DNA of 64,000 nt, taken from the NCBI GenBank assembly GCA_030694985.1, contig JAUYTV010000037.1, positions 1 to 64,000 on the forward strand, given 5' to 3'. The notes beneath the pieces were generated by a model. The model was given only the letters and a program-made list of their open reading frames with translations, did not search any database and was not told the origin of the DNA. A program made the position numbers and the translations under genes. Shown piece after piece: positions 45,305 to 53,904 of the stretch (the first letter of the stretch is position 1; every line of letters begins with the position of its first letter). This DNA comes from Methanoregula sp. GTDB taxonomy: Archaea > Halobacteriota > Methanomicrobia > Methanomicrobiales > Methanospirillaceae.

Positions 45305-45569
45305 AGACGTGCAGAGTATTGTCATCAAGACACCAAAGGGCAACTATGTCTTTGACTCTGCAGAGGTCCAGGCTATGACTATGCAGGGCACCACCACGTA
45401 CCAGATCACCGGGGATATCCGGTTTGAACCGGCAGCAGCCGAGATCCTGAAAGAAGATATCACGATGGTAGCGGCCTCGGCAAACGTATCTGAAGAGAAG
45501 GCAAAAGAAGCTCTCGTAGCGACAAATGGCGATATCGCAGAAGCGATCATGCGCCTCTCCAGCTCATGA
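45228..45569 (+). CDS. nac: nascent polypeptide-associated complex protein
   Basis: A 113-residue archaeal NAC: NAC barrel (QSIVIKTPKGNYVFDSAEVQAMTMQG) plus C-terminal UBA domain (VSEEKAKEALVATNGDIAEAIMRL). It binds ribosome exit tunnels. ATG at 45228 chosen because GGTAGTGAG precedes it; it still lies inside the PUA gene. Stop overlaps trmI. Confidence 0.92.
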   Translation: MLPGNINPRQMKAMMKKLGMNVEPIEDVQSIVIKTPKGNYVFDSAEVQAMTMQGTTTYQITGDIRFEPAAAEILKEDITMVAASANVSEEKAKEALVATNGDIAEAIMRLSSS

Positions 45570-46291
45570 TCGAACCGGGCGATCGCGTATTGCTTGTCGG
45601 TGAGGGCAGGGAATTTTTTGTCAAGGCAGGGCCGGGTTCACTCGGTACTGATAAGGGACAGATTGACCTCAGCCAGTTAGTCGGAACAACTGGCGGCGAC
45701 ATCCTCACCACCCATAACGGTGCGCAGTTCACCGTCCGTATTCCGCGCCCTACGGATTTTTTCACGTACGGAAAGCGGTCAGGCGCCCCGATGCTCCCAA
45801 AGGACATCGGGCTTGTTATCGCTTATACCGGTATGAACCACAACGATGATGTGCTCGATGCCGGAACCGGCAGCGGAATTGCTGCTATCTATTTTGGCGG
45901 TGTGGCTAAAACGGTCAAGACCTACGAGGTTCGCCCTGAGTTTTCCACGCTGGCGATGAAAAACATCACCGAGTCGAAACTCACCAATGTCGAAGCGATT
46001 GCCGCAGATTTCCTTGCCGCTGATGGCATGTATGATGTGGTGCACCTTGATCTCCAGATCCAGCCCGAGCATGTGGCACACGCGTATTCCCTGCTGCGAT
46101 CCGGCGGGTATCTCGCATGTTACACCCCGTTTTTAGAGCAGATGGCAATTGTTGTCGATGAAGCCTCACTGCTGTTTCGCGAAGTTCATACCCATGAACT
46201 GATAGAGCGGGAGATGACCCGGTCAAAGCGGGGGACACGGCCTTCTACTTCGGTGAGTCATTCGGGGTATGTGACGATTGCGAGGAAATGA
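45566..46291 (+). CDS. trmI: tRNA (adenine-N1)-methyltransferase TrmI
   Basis: A 241-residue class I methyltransferase that makes m1A57/58 in tRNA. Motifs: DAGTGSGIAAIYFGG (SAM loop) and HLDLQIQPEHVAHAYSLL. An N-terminal beta domain precedes the Rossmann core. ATG overlaps the nac stop (4 nt). Confidence 0.92.
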   Translation: MIEPGDRVLLVGEGREFFVKAGPGSLGTDKGQIDLSQLVGTTGGDILTTHNGAQFTVRIPRPTDFFTYGKRSGAPMLPKDIGLVIAYTGMNHNDDVLDAGTGSGIAAIYFGGVAKTVKTYEVRPEFSTLAMKNITESKLTNVEAIAADFLAADGMYDVVHLDLQIQPEHVAHAYSLLRSGGYLACYTPFLEQMAIVVDEASLLFREVHTHELIEREMTRSKRGTRPSTSVSHSGYVTIARK

Positions 46292-46402
46292 TCCTCTTTT
46301 TTTTTTAAAATAACTACTGTTGATATGCGCTCTTTCAGACGTTAATATAAAAAACAAATTAAATTGGCATTTACTTTGTGTTTCTTTAAAAAAAATGACC
46401 GA

Positions 46403-46693
46403 TTACAACCGCCCGTACTTCTTATGCGCCTGCTCAATGGGAAGAATCTCATGCACCCTGACAATCCGGTTCTCATCGTCAACGGAATAAAACGCGGTAT
46501 AGGTACGGGCGACATGAAGCCGGTATATTTCCCTGCCGCCCCGTAAGACCAGTCGTTCCTTATCCCCGCCGCTCCCTGGAAAGGGATTCTCACCAAGACC
46601 CTGGAGGGCGTTCCTGATTATGCGCCGGGATTTTTCCGGTATAGAACCGATGAACGCATCAGCCGTATTCCGGAGCTTCACTTCAAAGGTCAA
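46403..46693 (-). CDS. RelE/ParE-family toxin (second TA pair)
   Basis: A 96-residue RelE-like toxin, similar to the toxin at 40865 (VARTYTAFYSVDDENRIVRVHEILPIEQAHKKYGRL vs AHTYTAFFDVL...EEAHKRYKRF). Start overlaps the antitoxin stop by 4 nt. Basic, compact. Together with the other pair it flanks the moaC to trmI block. Confidence 0.85.
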   Translation of the reverse strand: MTFEVKLRNTADAFIGSIPEKSRRIIRNALQGLGENPFPGSGGDKERLVLRGGREIYRLHVARTYTAFYSVDDENRIVRVHEILPIEQAHKKYGRL

Positions 46694-46896
46694 TCCTTGA
46701 TCTCCGAAAGAGACACATACTCCGAATCAGGAGTGCTCTCCCACATCTTCACATCTTCCTCAAGCCGTGCTTTCTTTACCCGTTCGATCATATCCTCAAG
46801 GAGATCGTCATATGTCTGGCCTGCCCCCTTCATCGCCCCCAGCTCTTTCCAGATTTTCTCGGAAACCGGCAACCGCTTTACTGCTGACATGATCAT
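46690..46896 (-). CDS. antitoxin of the second RelE-type pair
   Basis: An approximately 68-residue charged protein (VKRLPVSEKIWKELGAMKGAGQTYDDLLEDMIERVKKARL). Met codons at 46926, 46896 and 46890 are possible; a TATA-like TTTTAAGTATT on the minus strand near 46910 favours a leaderless start at 46896/46890. N-terminal DNA binding and autoregulation are typical. Confidence 0.7.
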   Translation of the reverse strand: MIMSAVKRLPVSEKIWKELGAMKGAGQTYDDLLEDMIERVKKARLEEDVKMWESTPDSEYVSLSEIKD

Positions 46897-46958
46897 GCTG
46901 TAAACATTGTAAATACTTAAAACCATTACAACGAATACATGATTCGAGGCCGTAGATA

Positions 46959-46974
46959 CCCGGTAAGTACCGGG
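46959..46974. promoter_or_regulatory. palindrome upstream of the second TA pair
   Basis: CCCGGTA-AG-TACCGGG, two perfect 7-bp arms, about 65 bp upstream of the antitoxin start. A candidate operator, or an RNA hairpin downstream of another transcript. Confidence 0.35.
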
Positions 46975-47075
46975 GATAAGAAGGGTCAGCTCTTCTTACC
47001 GAGCGCTGCACTCCGCTCAATCTTTTTTACGGTTTTTAAAAAATTATTGCAATCAGGAAAATACCCTGATTAAAA

Positions 47076-48512
47076 TCATTCCACAATCGCATGCCCGTTC
47101 TTGTCGCCGCGTCCGATACCCTTGTACACAAAACCTTCTCGGATATAGCCATCCGGGTCGATCATGTTCCGCCCATCGATAATCACCGGGTGCTTTTTTC
47201 CGGAGAGGTGCCTGAGCACTTTCGGATTCAGGGTATGGTACTGGTGATGACCGGTAAAGATCACGATTGCATCGGCATCCTGCAGGGCTTCTTCAACAAA
47301 GGGAACAATAGGAACGCCGGGATATTCTGCCACATAGGGATCGTGGACTGAGACGATCGCACCCTCACAAACAAGGAGATCGCGGTACGGTTCTGCGGGC
47401 GTGTTGCGCGTATCATCTGAGTTTGCAAGGAATGCCCACCCGAGAAGTGCAACCTTTGCGCCTTTCAAGGGTACCCCCGAACGCTGCAGGGCATCTTTTG
47501 TGAGACGGAACATGTGGGTGGGCATGAAATCGTTGATGTGCCGGGCAAGCACGTAGAGCGATGGCTCGTTTACCGGGTAATCAAGCATCCCTTTGCCAAG
47601 CTGCTGGACACCCCGTTCGAGATGGTAGGTATCCTTAGTCAGGCAGTGCCCCCCAACTCCTGCACCCGGCCAGAGCATCGCACGGGTGATCCCTTCACCT
47701 TTAAGGCTGTCAATCCCGTTCCGGACATCGTACACATTGATCCCCATCGCCTCGCAATAGAGCGCCAGCTCGTTGATCGCAGCAATCTGAAGATCCCGGA
47801 ACGTGTTTTCTGCAGTCTTTGTCACTTCAGCTGCTGTTGCAGACATCGGAATTACTTTACCGATTGTCAAAACCGGCGTATACAGCTCAGTTGCCCTTCG
47901 TGTGCTGGCATCATCAATACCGCCAACAATCCGGTCATGCTCACGGATATTTCGGAGCAGTCTTCCGACCATCACCCGCTCGGGTGCATGCGCAAGTGCA
48001 AAATCAACACCCGCCTTAAGCCCGGACACCTTTTCCAGAAGATCGCAGGCGATCCCAATAGTAGTACCGGGCGTGATTGTGGATTCCAGCACCACGAGCA
48101 TGCCGGGCCTTAGGTAATGGCCCACATTTTTTACTCCCTCCATCAGGGCAGAGAAATCCGGAAGCAGGTCTTCCTTATTCAGAAACGGGGTCTGGATCGA
48201 GAGCGTTACTGCGTCGAGTTCTGCGATTTTGGAAAAGTCTGAAGTGCAGATAAACTTCTTTGAAGCGGTTACCTTTTGCAATAATTCTTCAAGCCCCGGT
48301 TCAATTCCCTTAAGCGGGCTTTCGCCACGGTTCAGCATTGCAATCTTATATCCCGATGAAGGGGAATCCCGCTGGAACCCGTAGACGCACTCGTAATGTG
48401 GTACATCGGCAAACAGTGCAGCTGCCGGAATACCGACATAGCCCATACCAATTACGCCGATTTTTTTAACAGGCCCTTTTTCTTTTAGAACAGACTCAAG
48501 TGTCATAGTCAT
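47076..48512 (-). CDS. wecC: nucleotide-sugar dehydrogenase (UDP-ManNAc dehydrogenase type)
   Basis: An approximately 478-residue UDP-sugar dehydrogenase. NAD-binding GVIGMGYVGIPAAALFADVP, central helix with KTAENTFRDLQIAAINE, catalytic Cys in GAGVGGHCLTKD, and a C-terminal NAD/UDP domain (KVALLGWAFLANSDDTRNTPA). It oxidises C6 of a UDP-HexNAc to a uronic acid. Last gene of a three-gene operon with a Gfo/Idh/MocA oxidoreductase and a DegT aminotransferase. Exact sugar uncertain. Confidence 0.9.
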   Translation of the reverse strand: MTMTLESVLKEKGPVKKIGVIGMGYVGIPAAALFADVPHYECVYGFQRDSPSSGYKIAMLNRGESPLKGIEPGLEELLQKVTASKKFICTSDFSKIAELDAVTLSIQTPFLNKEDLLPDFSALMEGVKNVGHYLRPGMLVVLESTITPGTTIGIACDLLEKVSGLKAGVDFALAHAPERVMVGRLLRNIREHDRIVGGIDDASTRRATELYTPVLTIGKVIPMSATAAEVTKTAENTFRDLQIAAINELALYCEAMGINVYDVRNGIDSLKGEGITRAMLWPGAGVGGHCLTKDTYHLERGVQQLGKGMLDYPVNEPSLYVLARHINDFMPTHMFRLTKDALQRSGVPLKGAKVALLGWAFLANSDDTRNTPAEPYRDLLVCEGAIVSVHDPYVAEYPGVPIVPFVEEALQDADAIVIFTGHHQYHTLNPKVLRHLSGKKHPVIIDGRNMIDPDGYIREGFVYKGIGRGDKNGHAIVE

Positions 48513-48529
48513 CCGCAACCGGTGAAATC

Positions 48530-49441
48530 CTATTTTACAAGTCCTGCCTGTATCTCTTCACATACGCGCAGGTTGTGAATTGCCTGTTCCGGTGTGATGG
48601 GGAAGGGGCGGCCGTGTTCCACACATTCGATGAATGTAGAAAGTTCGCGTTTGAGCGGTTCGAGCTTGTTGACCATCACCTTCTCGATGATATTTTCCTG
48701 CACGTACCGTTCCGCTTCGAATGTGTACTGCCCCGGCTTGCGGTAGATGGTCACTTCCTGTGTCATGAAGTCCCCTTCAATAGTGAACTCCTCTTCTTCA
48801 ACATAGATCATGCGGATCTTCTTAGACGATTTCCGGCTCGCGGAGAGTGAGACCGGCACATCACCGCATCGCATCAGCACACTGCACACATCGGCATTAC
48901 CGGCACTGCATATCTCACCCGGAGACGAGAAGAAGAGGTTGAGGAGGATATCGATGTCGTGGATCATCAGATCTTCAATCACCGAGCTTCCGGTGACACG
49001 GGCAGATGCGGGATTGTGCCGTTTCATCTCCACATACAGCGGTCGTTTTACGATCTTCCTGATCTCTTCTACGATCGGGTTGAACCGCTCGATGTGGCCA
49101 ACGCCAATCGTGATCCCTTCCGGGGCAGTTCGCATGAGCTGCGTTGCTTCATCAGCAGTAGCACAGATCGGTTTTTCGATCAGAACGGATTTACGGGCGG
49201 AAAAAACCTGCCCGACAACATTCTTATGAAACGGTGTGGGCACACAGACACTCACCGCATCGGACTTTGAGAGCATTTCCTCAACAGAACTATACAATGT
49301 TGCCCCGTATTTTTCCCCGATCTCTCTGGCCATGGCAGTGTTCAGGTCAAAAACACCTACAGAATCCACGCTTTTAAGTTCAGAATAAACCCTGACGTGG
49401 TTCCTTCCCATCGCCCCGACACCGATTACACCGACATCCAT
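48530..49441 (-). CDS. Gfo/Idh/MocA-family sugar dehydrogenase
   Basis: A 303-residue NAD(P)-dependent oxidoreductase. Rossmann loop GVGAMGRNHVRVYSEL, catalytic EKPIC, and C-terminal alpha/beta domain with MIHDIDILLNLF. Similar enzymes oxidise the 3-position of UDP-GlcNAc(A) for later amination. ATG sits directly after the aminotransferase stop with GGTGA as ribosome binding site. Confidence 0.9.
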   Translation of the reverse strand: MDVGVIGVGAMGRNHVRVYSELKSVDSVGVFDLNTAMAREIGEKYGATLYSSVEEMLSKSDAVSVCVPTPFHKNVVGQVFSARKSVLIEKPICATADEATQLMRTAPEGITIGVGHIERFNPIVEEIRKIVKRPLYVEMKRHNPASARVTGSSVIEDLMIHDIDILLNLFFSSPGEICSAGNADVCSVLMRCGDVPVSLSASRKSSKKIRMIYVEEEEFTIEGDFMTQEVTIYRKPGQYTFEAERYVQENIIEKVMVNKLEPLKRELSTFIECVEHGRPFPITPEQAIHNLRVCEEIQAGLVK

Positions 49442-50536
49442 TCACTTCACCCGGTTGATCGTATCACAGATAAAAGCAATCTCTTTCTGATCGAGAAGCG
49501 GGTGCACAGGCAGGCTCAGCACAGATGAAGAGAGCTGCGTTGAGACCGGGCAGGGATCGGGATAATTCGTCAGCCCGAACATCGGTTGCCGGTGGATTGG
49601 AATGGGATAATGCACCGCTGAACCGATCCCTTTGGAGGTTAAGTAATCGATGAATGCATCGCGCTTCATCGGGAACTCATCGGTCAGACGGATAACATAC
49701 TGGTGGTATACGTGATGCATGCCGGGCGCGACAAACGGGGTGATGAGACCTTTTACCGAGAGGTTCGCATTATAGAAATCCGCATTTTTTCTTCGCCGCA
49801 GGTTAAACTTCTCTAACTTTTTTAACTGTACAATTCCCAAAGCCGCTGCCATATCCGTCATTCGGTAGTTGTAACCAAGCCGGGTATGGACATATTTTTC
49901 ACTCTGGCCATGACTGATTAGCAGGCGCAGGCGCTCATTATACGCCTTCTCACTTGTAGTGACCATCCCCCCTTCGCCGGTGATCATATTTTTGGTGGCA
50001 TAGAAGGAGAAGCAGCCAAAGTGCCCGAAACTCCCGACTTTGCTGCCATTGTAGAGCGCACCATGCGCCTGTGCCGCATCCTCAATTAATTTGAGGTTGT
50101 GCAGCTCGCATACTTTCTGCACCCCCTGCACATCAAACGGCTGACCATAGAGGTGCACACCAATAACGGCCCGGGTCCGCGGGGTTACCCGCTCTTCGAG
50201 CTGTGCGGTGTTTATGGTATAGGTCTGGTCATTGACATCGCAAAAGACTGGCTTTGCCCCGCACATCAGGACTGCCGATGCAGTAGCAATGAACGAGAAT
50301 GAGGGGACAATTACTTCATCCCCATGACCAATGTCTGCGGCAAGAAGAGCTGCATGGAGAGCCGCAGTTCCATTATTGATCGCAACCCCGTATGTGGCGC
50401 CACAGTAGTCAGCAAATTTTGTCTCCAGTTCGGCTACCTTGTCACCGGAAGCGAGCATTCCTGATTCGAGTACCGCTGTAACTGCCGAGATCTCTTCCTG
50501 ACCGATTGCCGGCCTCGCAATGGGTATGTTGACCAC
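49442..50536 (-). CDS. DegT/DnrJ/EryC1/StrS sugar aminotransferase
   Basis: A 364-residue PLP-dependent aminotransferase. The PLP Lys lies in SFYATKNMITGEGGM; ARPAIGQEEISAVTAVLESG starts the fold. It would aminate the keto-sugar made by the downstream Gfo protein, as in WbpE/WlbC. GTG start. The operon gives a 2,3-diamino-uronic acid route for surface glycans by analogy (inference). Confidence 0.92.
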   Translation of the reverse strand: MVNIPIARPAIGQEEISAVTAVLESGMLASGDKVAELETKFADYCGATYGVAINNGTAALHAALLAADIGHGDEVIVPSFSFIATASAVLMCGAKPVFCDVNDQTYTINTAQLEERVTPRTRAVIGVHLYGQPFDVQGVQKVCELHNLKLIEDAAQAHGALYNGSKVGSFGHFGCFSFYATKNMITGEGGMVTTSEKAYNERLRLLISHGQSEKYVHTRLGYNYRMTDMAAALGIVQLKKLEKFNLRRRKNADFYNANLSVKGLITPFVAPGMHHVYHQYVIRLTDEFPMKRDAFIDYLTSKGIGSAVHYPIPIHRQPMFGLTNYPDPCPVSTQLSSSVLSLPVHPLLDQKEIAFICDTINRVK

Positions 50537-50715
50537 ACTTCACTCTCACAAATATTGGATAATCCGGATAAAAAATGCGTAAGCATTCAATAATATCATT
50601 CCTGTCAGCCAAAAAAAAGGAGATCTCCTTCAATTTTTAAGACTTTTTCCCGGTCACCCATTCCATCCAGGCATCCATCCATTCCGCCCATCATCACGGC
50701 ACCCGCAAAAGAATA

Positions 50716-50744
50716 GCTAATTAGCAGGAAACGATCATATAATC
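50716..50744 (+). promoter_or_regulatory. palindrome and TATA box upstream of pyrB
   Basis: GCTAATTAGC (50716-50725) is a perfect 10-bp palindrome; CATATAATC (50736-50744) is a TATA box 21-28 nt upstream of the GTG start, so the mRNA is leaderless or nearly so. The palindrome overlaps the BRE position and may be an operator for pyrBI. Confidence 0.45.
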
Positions 50745-50764
50745 GTACGAACGAGCTGGGAGGG

Positions 50765-51667
50765 GTGGCAACGCGACACATCATTTCGATCGGGGATTTT
50801 GACAGGAGCGGAATCGATTGCCTGCTGGATCATGCACAGCAGATCGACAGCAAAAAGTACGACAAAAATGCACTCAACGGCAAGATCCTTGCTGTTCTAT
50901 TCTTTGAACCCAGCACCCGGACACGGATGTCCTTTGAATCTGCCATTGCAAGACTGGGGGGTACATCCCTTTCTGTGGGGAGTTTGGATGCCTGTTCCAT
51001 GGCAAAAGGCGAGACTCTTGCAGACACCATCCGGGTGGTGAGCGGGTACGCTGATGCGATCGTTATCCGGCATCCCAAAGAAGGTGCAGCGCGCCTTGCT
51101 GCAGAGTTTGCGACAGTGCCGGTGATCAATGCGGGAGATGGTGCCGGTCAGCACCCTTCCCAGACGCTTCTTGACCTTTACACCATCCGCCAGTCAATGC
51201 CCATCGATAAGATCGATGTGGCGCTCGTTGGGGATCTCCGGTATGGGCGCACTGCCCACTCGCTTGCGTCCGCACTATCGCTATACAATGCCCGGTTGCA
51301 CACCCTCTCTCCCACTGGACTTGAACTTCCCGACACGCTCATTACCGAACTTGCCGACAAGGGAATGGAGATCGTGAACCACGATTCCATAGAGGAGATG
51401 ATTGGTCTGGTCGATGTGCTCTATGTGACCCGGATCCAGCGCGAACGCTTTCCCGATTCGGCCTCTTACTTCAATGTAACATCCAGTTACCGGATCACCC
51501 CTGAACTGCTGGGCGATGCAAAGGAACATCTCATCGTGCTCCACCCCCTCCCGCGTGTAGATGAGATAGACCCGCGTGTGGATGAGTCACCGTATGCCCG
51601 GTACTTTGAACAGTCGAGAAATGGTGTCCCGGTGCGGATGGCAATGCTCATGGATGTGATGCAATGA
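50765..51667 (+). CDS. pyrB: aspartate carbamoyltransferase catalytic subunit
   Basis: A 300-residue enzyme that joins carbamoyl phosphate and aspartate in pyrimidine synthesis. Carbamoyl-P motif FEPSTRTRMSFESA, DGAGQHPSQTLLDLYTI, and C-terminal HPLPRVDEI. GTG start with GGGAGG adjacent. Overlaps pyrI by 4 nt. Confidence 0.97.
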   Translation: MATRHIISIGDFDRSGIDCLLDHAQQIDSKKYDKNALNGKILAVLFFEPSTRTRMSFESAIARLGGTSLSVGSLDACSMAKGETLADTIRVVSGYADAIVIRHPKEGAARLAAEFATVPVINAGDGAGQHPSQTLLDLYTIRQSMPIDKIDVALVGDLRYGRTAHSLASALSLYNARLHTLSPTGLELPDTLITELADKGMEIVNHDSIEEMIGLVDVLYVTRIQRERFPDSASYFNVTSSYRITPELLGDAKEHLIVLHPLPRVDEIDPRVDESPYARYFEQSRNGVPVRMAMLMDVMQ

Positions 51668-52140
51668 CCCATACCGGCACTGCTGATGAGAATGAAAGAC
51701 TTCTTATAAGGAGAATAAAAAACGGCACCGTGATCGATCACATCGATGGCGGTGAAGCACTCAATGTTGTAAAGATTCTTGGGATCACCGGGACAACACA
51801 GGAAGCCCTCTCGGTCGCTACCAATGTCCCGAGCCGGGATATGGAACGAAAGGATATTGTCAAGCTCACCAACCGGGAACTCTCAAAAGAAGAAGTTGAC
51901 CGGATTGCCTTAATCTCACCCCATGCAACGATAAATATTATCAGGAACTTTAAAGTCTGCGAGAAGAAGGGAGTTGAGATTCCCACCCTGATCGAAGGAA
52001 TTGTCCGCTGCCCGAACCCGGGCTGTATCTCAAATACCAATGAACCGATAAAGAGCAAGTTCCGGGTACTCTCAAAAGGGCTTTGCTGTTACTACTGCGA
52101 CTGGGTAATTACAAAAGATCTGACCAGTTATATCATCTGA
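51664..52140 (+). CDS. pyrI: aspartate carbamoyltransferase regulatory subunit
   Basis: A 158-residue regulatory chain; N-terminal allosteric domain (GTVIDHIDGGEALNVVKILGIT) binds nucleotides, C-terminal zinc domain has CPNPGC and CCYYCDW (four Cys). It forms the c6r6 holoenzyme with PyrB. Stop is followed by a 13-bp direct repeat of its own end. Confidence 0.96.
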   Translation: MTHTGTADENERLLIRRIKNGTVIDHIDGGEALNVVKILGITGTTQEALSVATNVPSRDMERKDIVKLTNRELSKEEVDRIALISPHATINIIRNFKVCEKKGVEIPTLIEGIVRCPNPGCISNTNEPIKSKFRVLSKGLCCYYCDWVITKDLTSYII

Positions 52141-52447
52141 AATTTTTATATCATCTGATTTTTCCCTTATGGTTTTTTTAATTGCACCAGTTTTTGTTGT
52201 CAAAAATTCTTCTGTTCACCGATGATTTTATCAATTGATCAATTCGCATTTAAAAAAAAAACATCCGAACCTCTCATCTATTTTGATGTCAATTCGAGCG
52301 AACGGGGACACGCGGAGTTTGACACGCCTTACCGGCAAAACATCCGCTCCACAAAACAAAAAGAACGCAGAACTGATACAAAAAGATTAACCTCTCTATG
52401 CCCTATTGAGCATCATGGAGATGAGAAGATCTCCATGGTGATTACAC
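52141..52447. other. 307-bp intergenic region before mscL
   Basis: TTATATCATCTGA at 52128-52140 (the end of pyrI) is repeated at 52146-52158, a small tandem duplication. Open frames here lack family resemblance. The mscL leader hairpin is at the right end. No gene called. Confidence 0.45.
52414..52443 (+). promoter_or_regulatory. hairpin and ribosome binding site in the mscL leader
   Basis: CATGGAGAT-GAGAAG-ATCTCCATG (52414-52437) is a perfect 9-bp stem with a 6-nt loop. GGTGAT (52438-52443) follows directly, five bases before the ATG. The hairpin may influence access to the ribosome binding site. Confidence 0.45.
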
Positions 52448-52825
52448 ATGGTTGATAAAAAAATAGAAGATGCAGGAAAAATTCTTGGAGAAGGCGTTAA
52501 TGTCCTGGGTGCGGGTGCCCAGGGATTTAACAAGGATTTCATGGAATTTTTACAGAAATACCAGGTAATAGGTCTTGCAGTCGCAGTTGTCATAGGTGCT
52601 GCAGCAACAAAACTGGTCAATTCAATTGTGGCTGATATTATCATGCCGATTGTCGGAGTGGTTACACCGGATGGTAACTGGAGGGAGGCAATATTACATG
52701 TCGGTCCGGCCAAATTCCTTATCGGGGATTTCATTGGAGCATTAATCGATTTCCTGATCATTGCCTGCGTGATTTTCCTTACGGTGAAGTACGTTATGAA
52801 ATCCGACATGTCGAAAAAAATCTGA
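52448..52825 (+). CDS. mscL: large-conductance mechanosensitive channel
   Basis: A 125-residue channel: N-terminal amphipathic helix, pore helix TM1 (VIGLAVAVVIGAAATKLVNSIVADIIMPIVG), a periplasmic-type loop and TM2 (IGDFIGALIDFLIIACVIFLTVKYVM). It opens under membrane tension to release osmolytes. The N-terminal extension of about 30 residues is longer than in E. coli. Confidence 0.95.
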   Translation: MVDKKIEDAGKILGEGVNVLGAGAQGFNKDFMEFLQKYQVIGLAVAVVIGAAATKLVNSIVADIIMPIVGVVTPDGNWREAILHVGPAKFLIGDFIGALIDFLIIACVIFLTVKYVMKSDMSKKI

Positions 52826-52917
52826 TGATTTCCTGTCGCATTTGAGGAAAGATTACGGTGATTGCACAAATACAGGTCTGAAGTTCACACATTTTTTTTA
52901 AGCAATTTGCGGCAATC

Positions 52918-53376
52918 TCATTTTGTCAGGTGCCCGTGGACATCGATCTCTCCGCGATAAATCCGGGTGCTTGAGATCCAGCGGCCGTCTTCAGCAAGAA
53001 CACAGCTGATCTGGTGGATATCAACTTTCTTTCTCCCTTGTCCCCTGCGCAGTTTGTTGATCTCAACTGCAACCGGAAGAGTTTCTTCAGATACAATGAT
53101 CGCATCAAAATCTGAATCGAGCGCTGAACCAAAACGGTCCTGAAGAGGCTCAACAATAAAGGGGGTAGAAAATTTCCGGCTGGTGATATACTCTTCAAGC
53201 TCGGATTTCCGGACTTCAAACGGGCGTATGGGATGAACCTTCCGGCTTGCAAAGCTATCGGTGGTGAGTCCTATCACTACATGACCATGGGGCCCGGCGA
53301 TCTCAAATGACCGACCGAGCAGGACTTTATGCCCATCGTGGAGGGGATCGAAGGTACCCCCAACCATAACCTTCAT
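52918..53376 (-). CDS. coaD: phosphopantetheine adenylyltransferase (archaeal CoaD)
   Basis: A 152-residue nucleotidyltransferase that makes dephospho-CoA. VGGTFDPLHDGHK contains the HxGH-type motif and ISSTRIYRG the C-terminal ATP motif. Divergent from the gamma-carbonic anhydrase gene, 30 bp apart. Confidence 0.93.
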   Translation of the reverse strand: MKVMVGGTFDPLHDGHKVLLGRSFEIAGPHGHVVIGLTTDSFASRKVHPIRPFEVRKSELEEYITSRKFSTPFIVEPLQDRFGSALDSDFDAIIVSEETLPVAVEINKLRRGQGRKKVDIHQISCVLAEDGRWISSTRIYRGEIDVHGHLTK

Positions 53377-53406
53377 GCTCTTTGATTCTTAATTCCTTAT
53401 GTTATT

Positions 53407-53904
53407 ATGCGTATGGATGGAAAAGTCTCCGGCGTTTTTCTCTTTGCAGCGGAGAACGCAACGATCATCGGCGATGTCACGATCGGAAAACAGGTGGGTG
53501 TCTGGTTTGGCGCTGTTATCCGGGCCGACAAGGACAGGATTGTGATCGGGGACAGGTCCAACATCCAGGACAATTGTGTTGTGCATACCAGTAAAGGATA
53601 TCCGGTTATACTTGGAACCGATGTATCGGTTGGGCATGGTGCGATCCTGCATGGCTGCACAATAGGAAACCGTGTGCTTGTGGGTATGGGTTCGATCGTC
53701 CTGAACGGTGCAACGATAGGTGAGGGGACGGTGATTGGCGCAGGAGCCGTAATTACTGAAGGAAAACAGATCCCTCCGGGATCCGTAGTTGTTGGCGTTC
53801 CGGGAAAGATTGTCAAGGAAGCCGACTCCGCACAGCAGGAACAGATCCTTAAAAACTCTGCATCATACATCGAACTGGCTAAGGAGTACGCCCACCATGA
53901 GTGA
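53407..53904 (+). CDS. gamma-carbonic anhydrase-like hexapeptide protein
   Basis: A 165-residue left-handed beta-helix. His ligands in VVHTSKG and VGHGAILHGC match the zinc site of CamH-type carbonic anhydrases; acetyltransferase residues are not obvious. First gene of an operon; overlaps the HdrA-like gene by 8 nt. CO2 hydration would suit a methanogen. Confidence 0.88.
   Translation: MRMDGKVSGVFLFAAENATIIGDVTIGKQVGVWFGAVIRADKDRIVIGDRSNIQDNCVVHTSKGYPVILGTDVSVGHGAILHGCTIGNRVLVGMGSIVLNGATIGEGTVIGAGAVITEGKQIPPGSVVVGVPGKIVKEADSAQQEQILKNSASYIELAKEYAHHE

Noticed and set aside
52222-52455. 77-codon open frame before mscL
   Set aside because: No family resemblance, no ribosome binding site, and it overlaps the mscL start.
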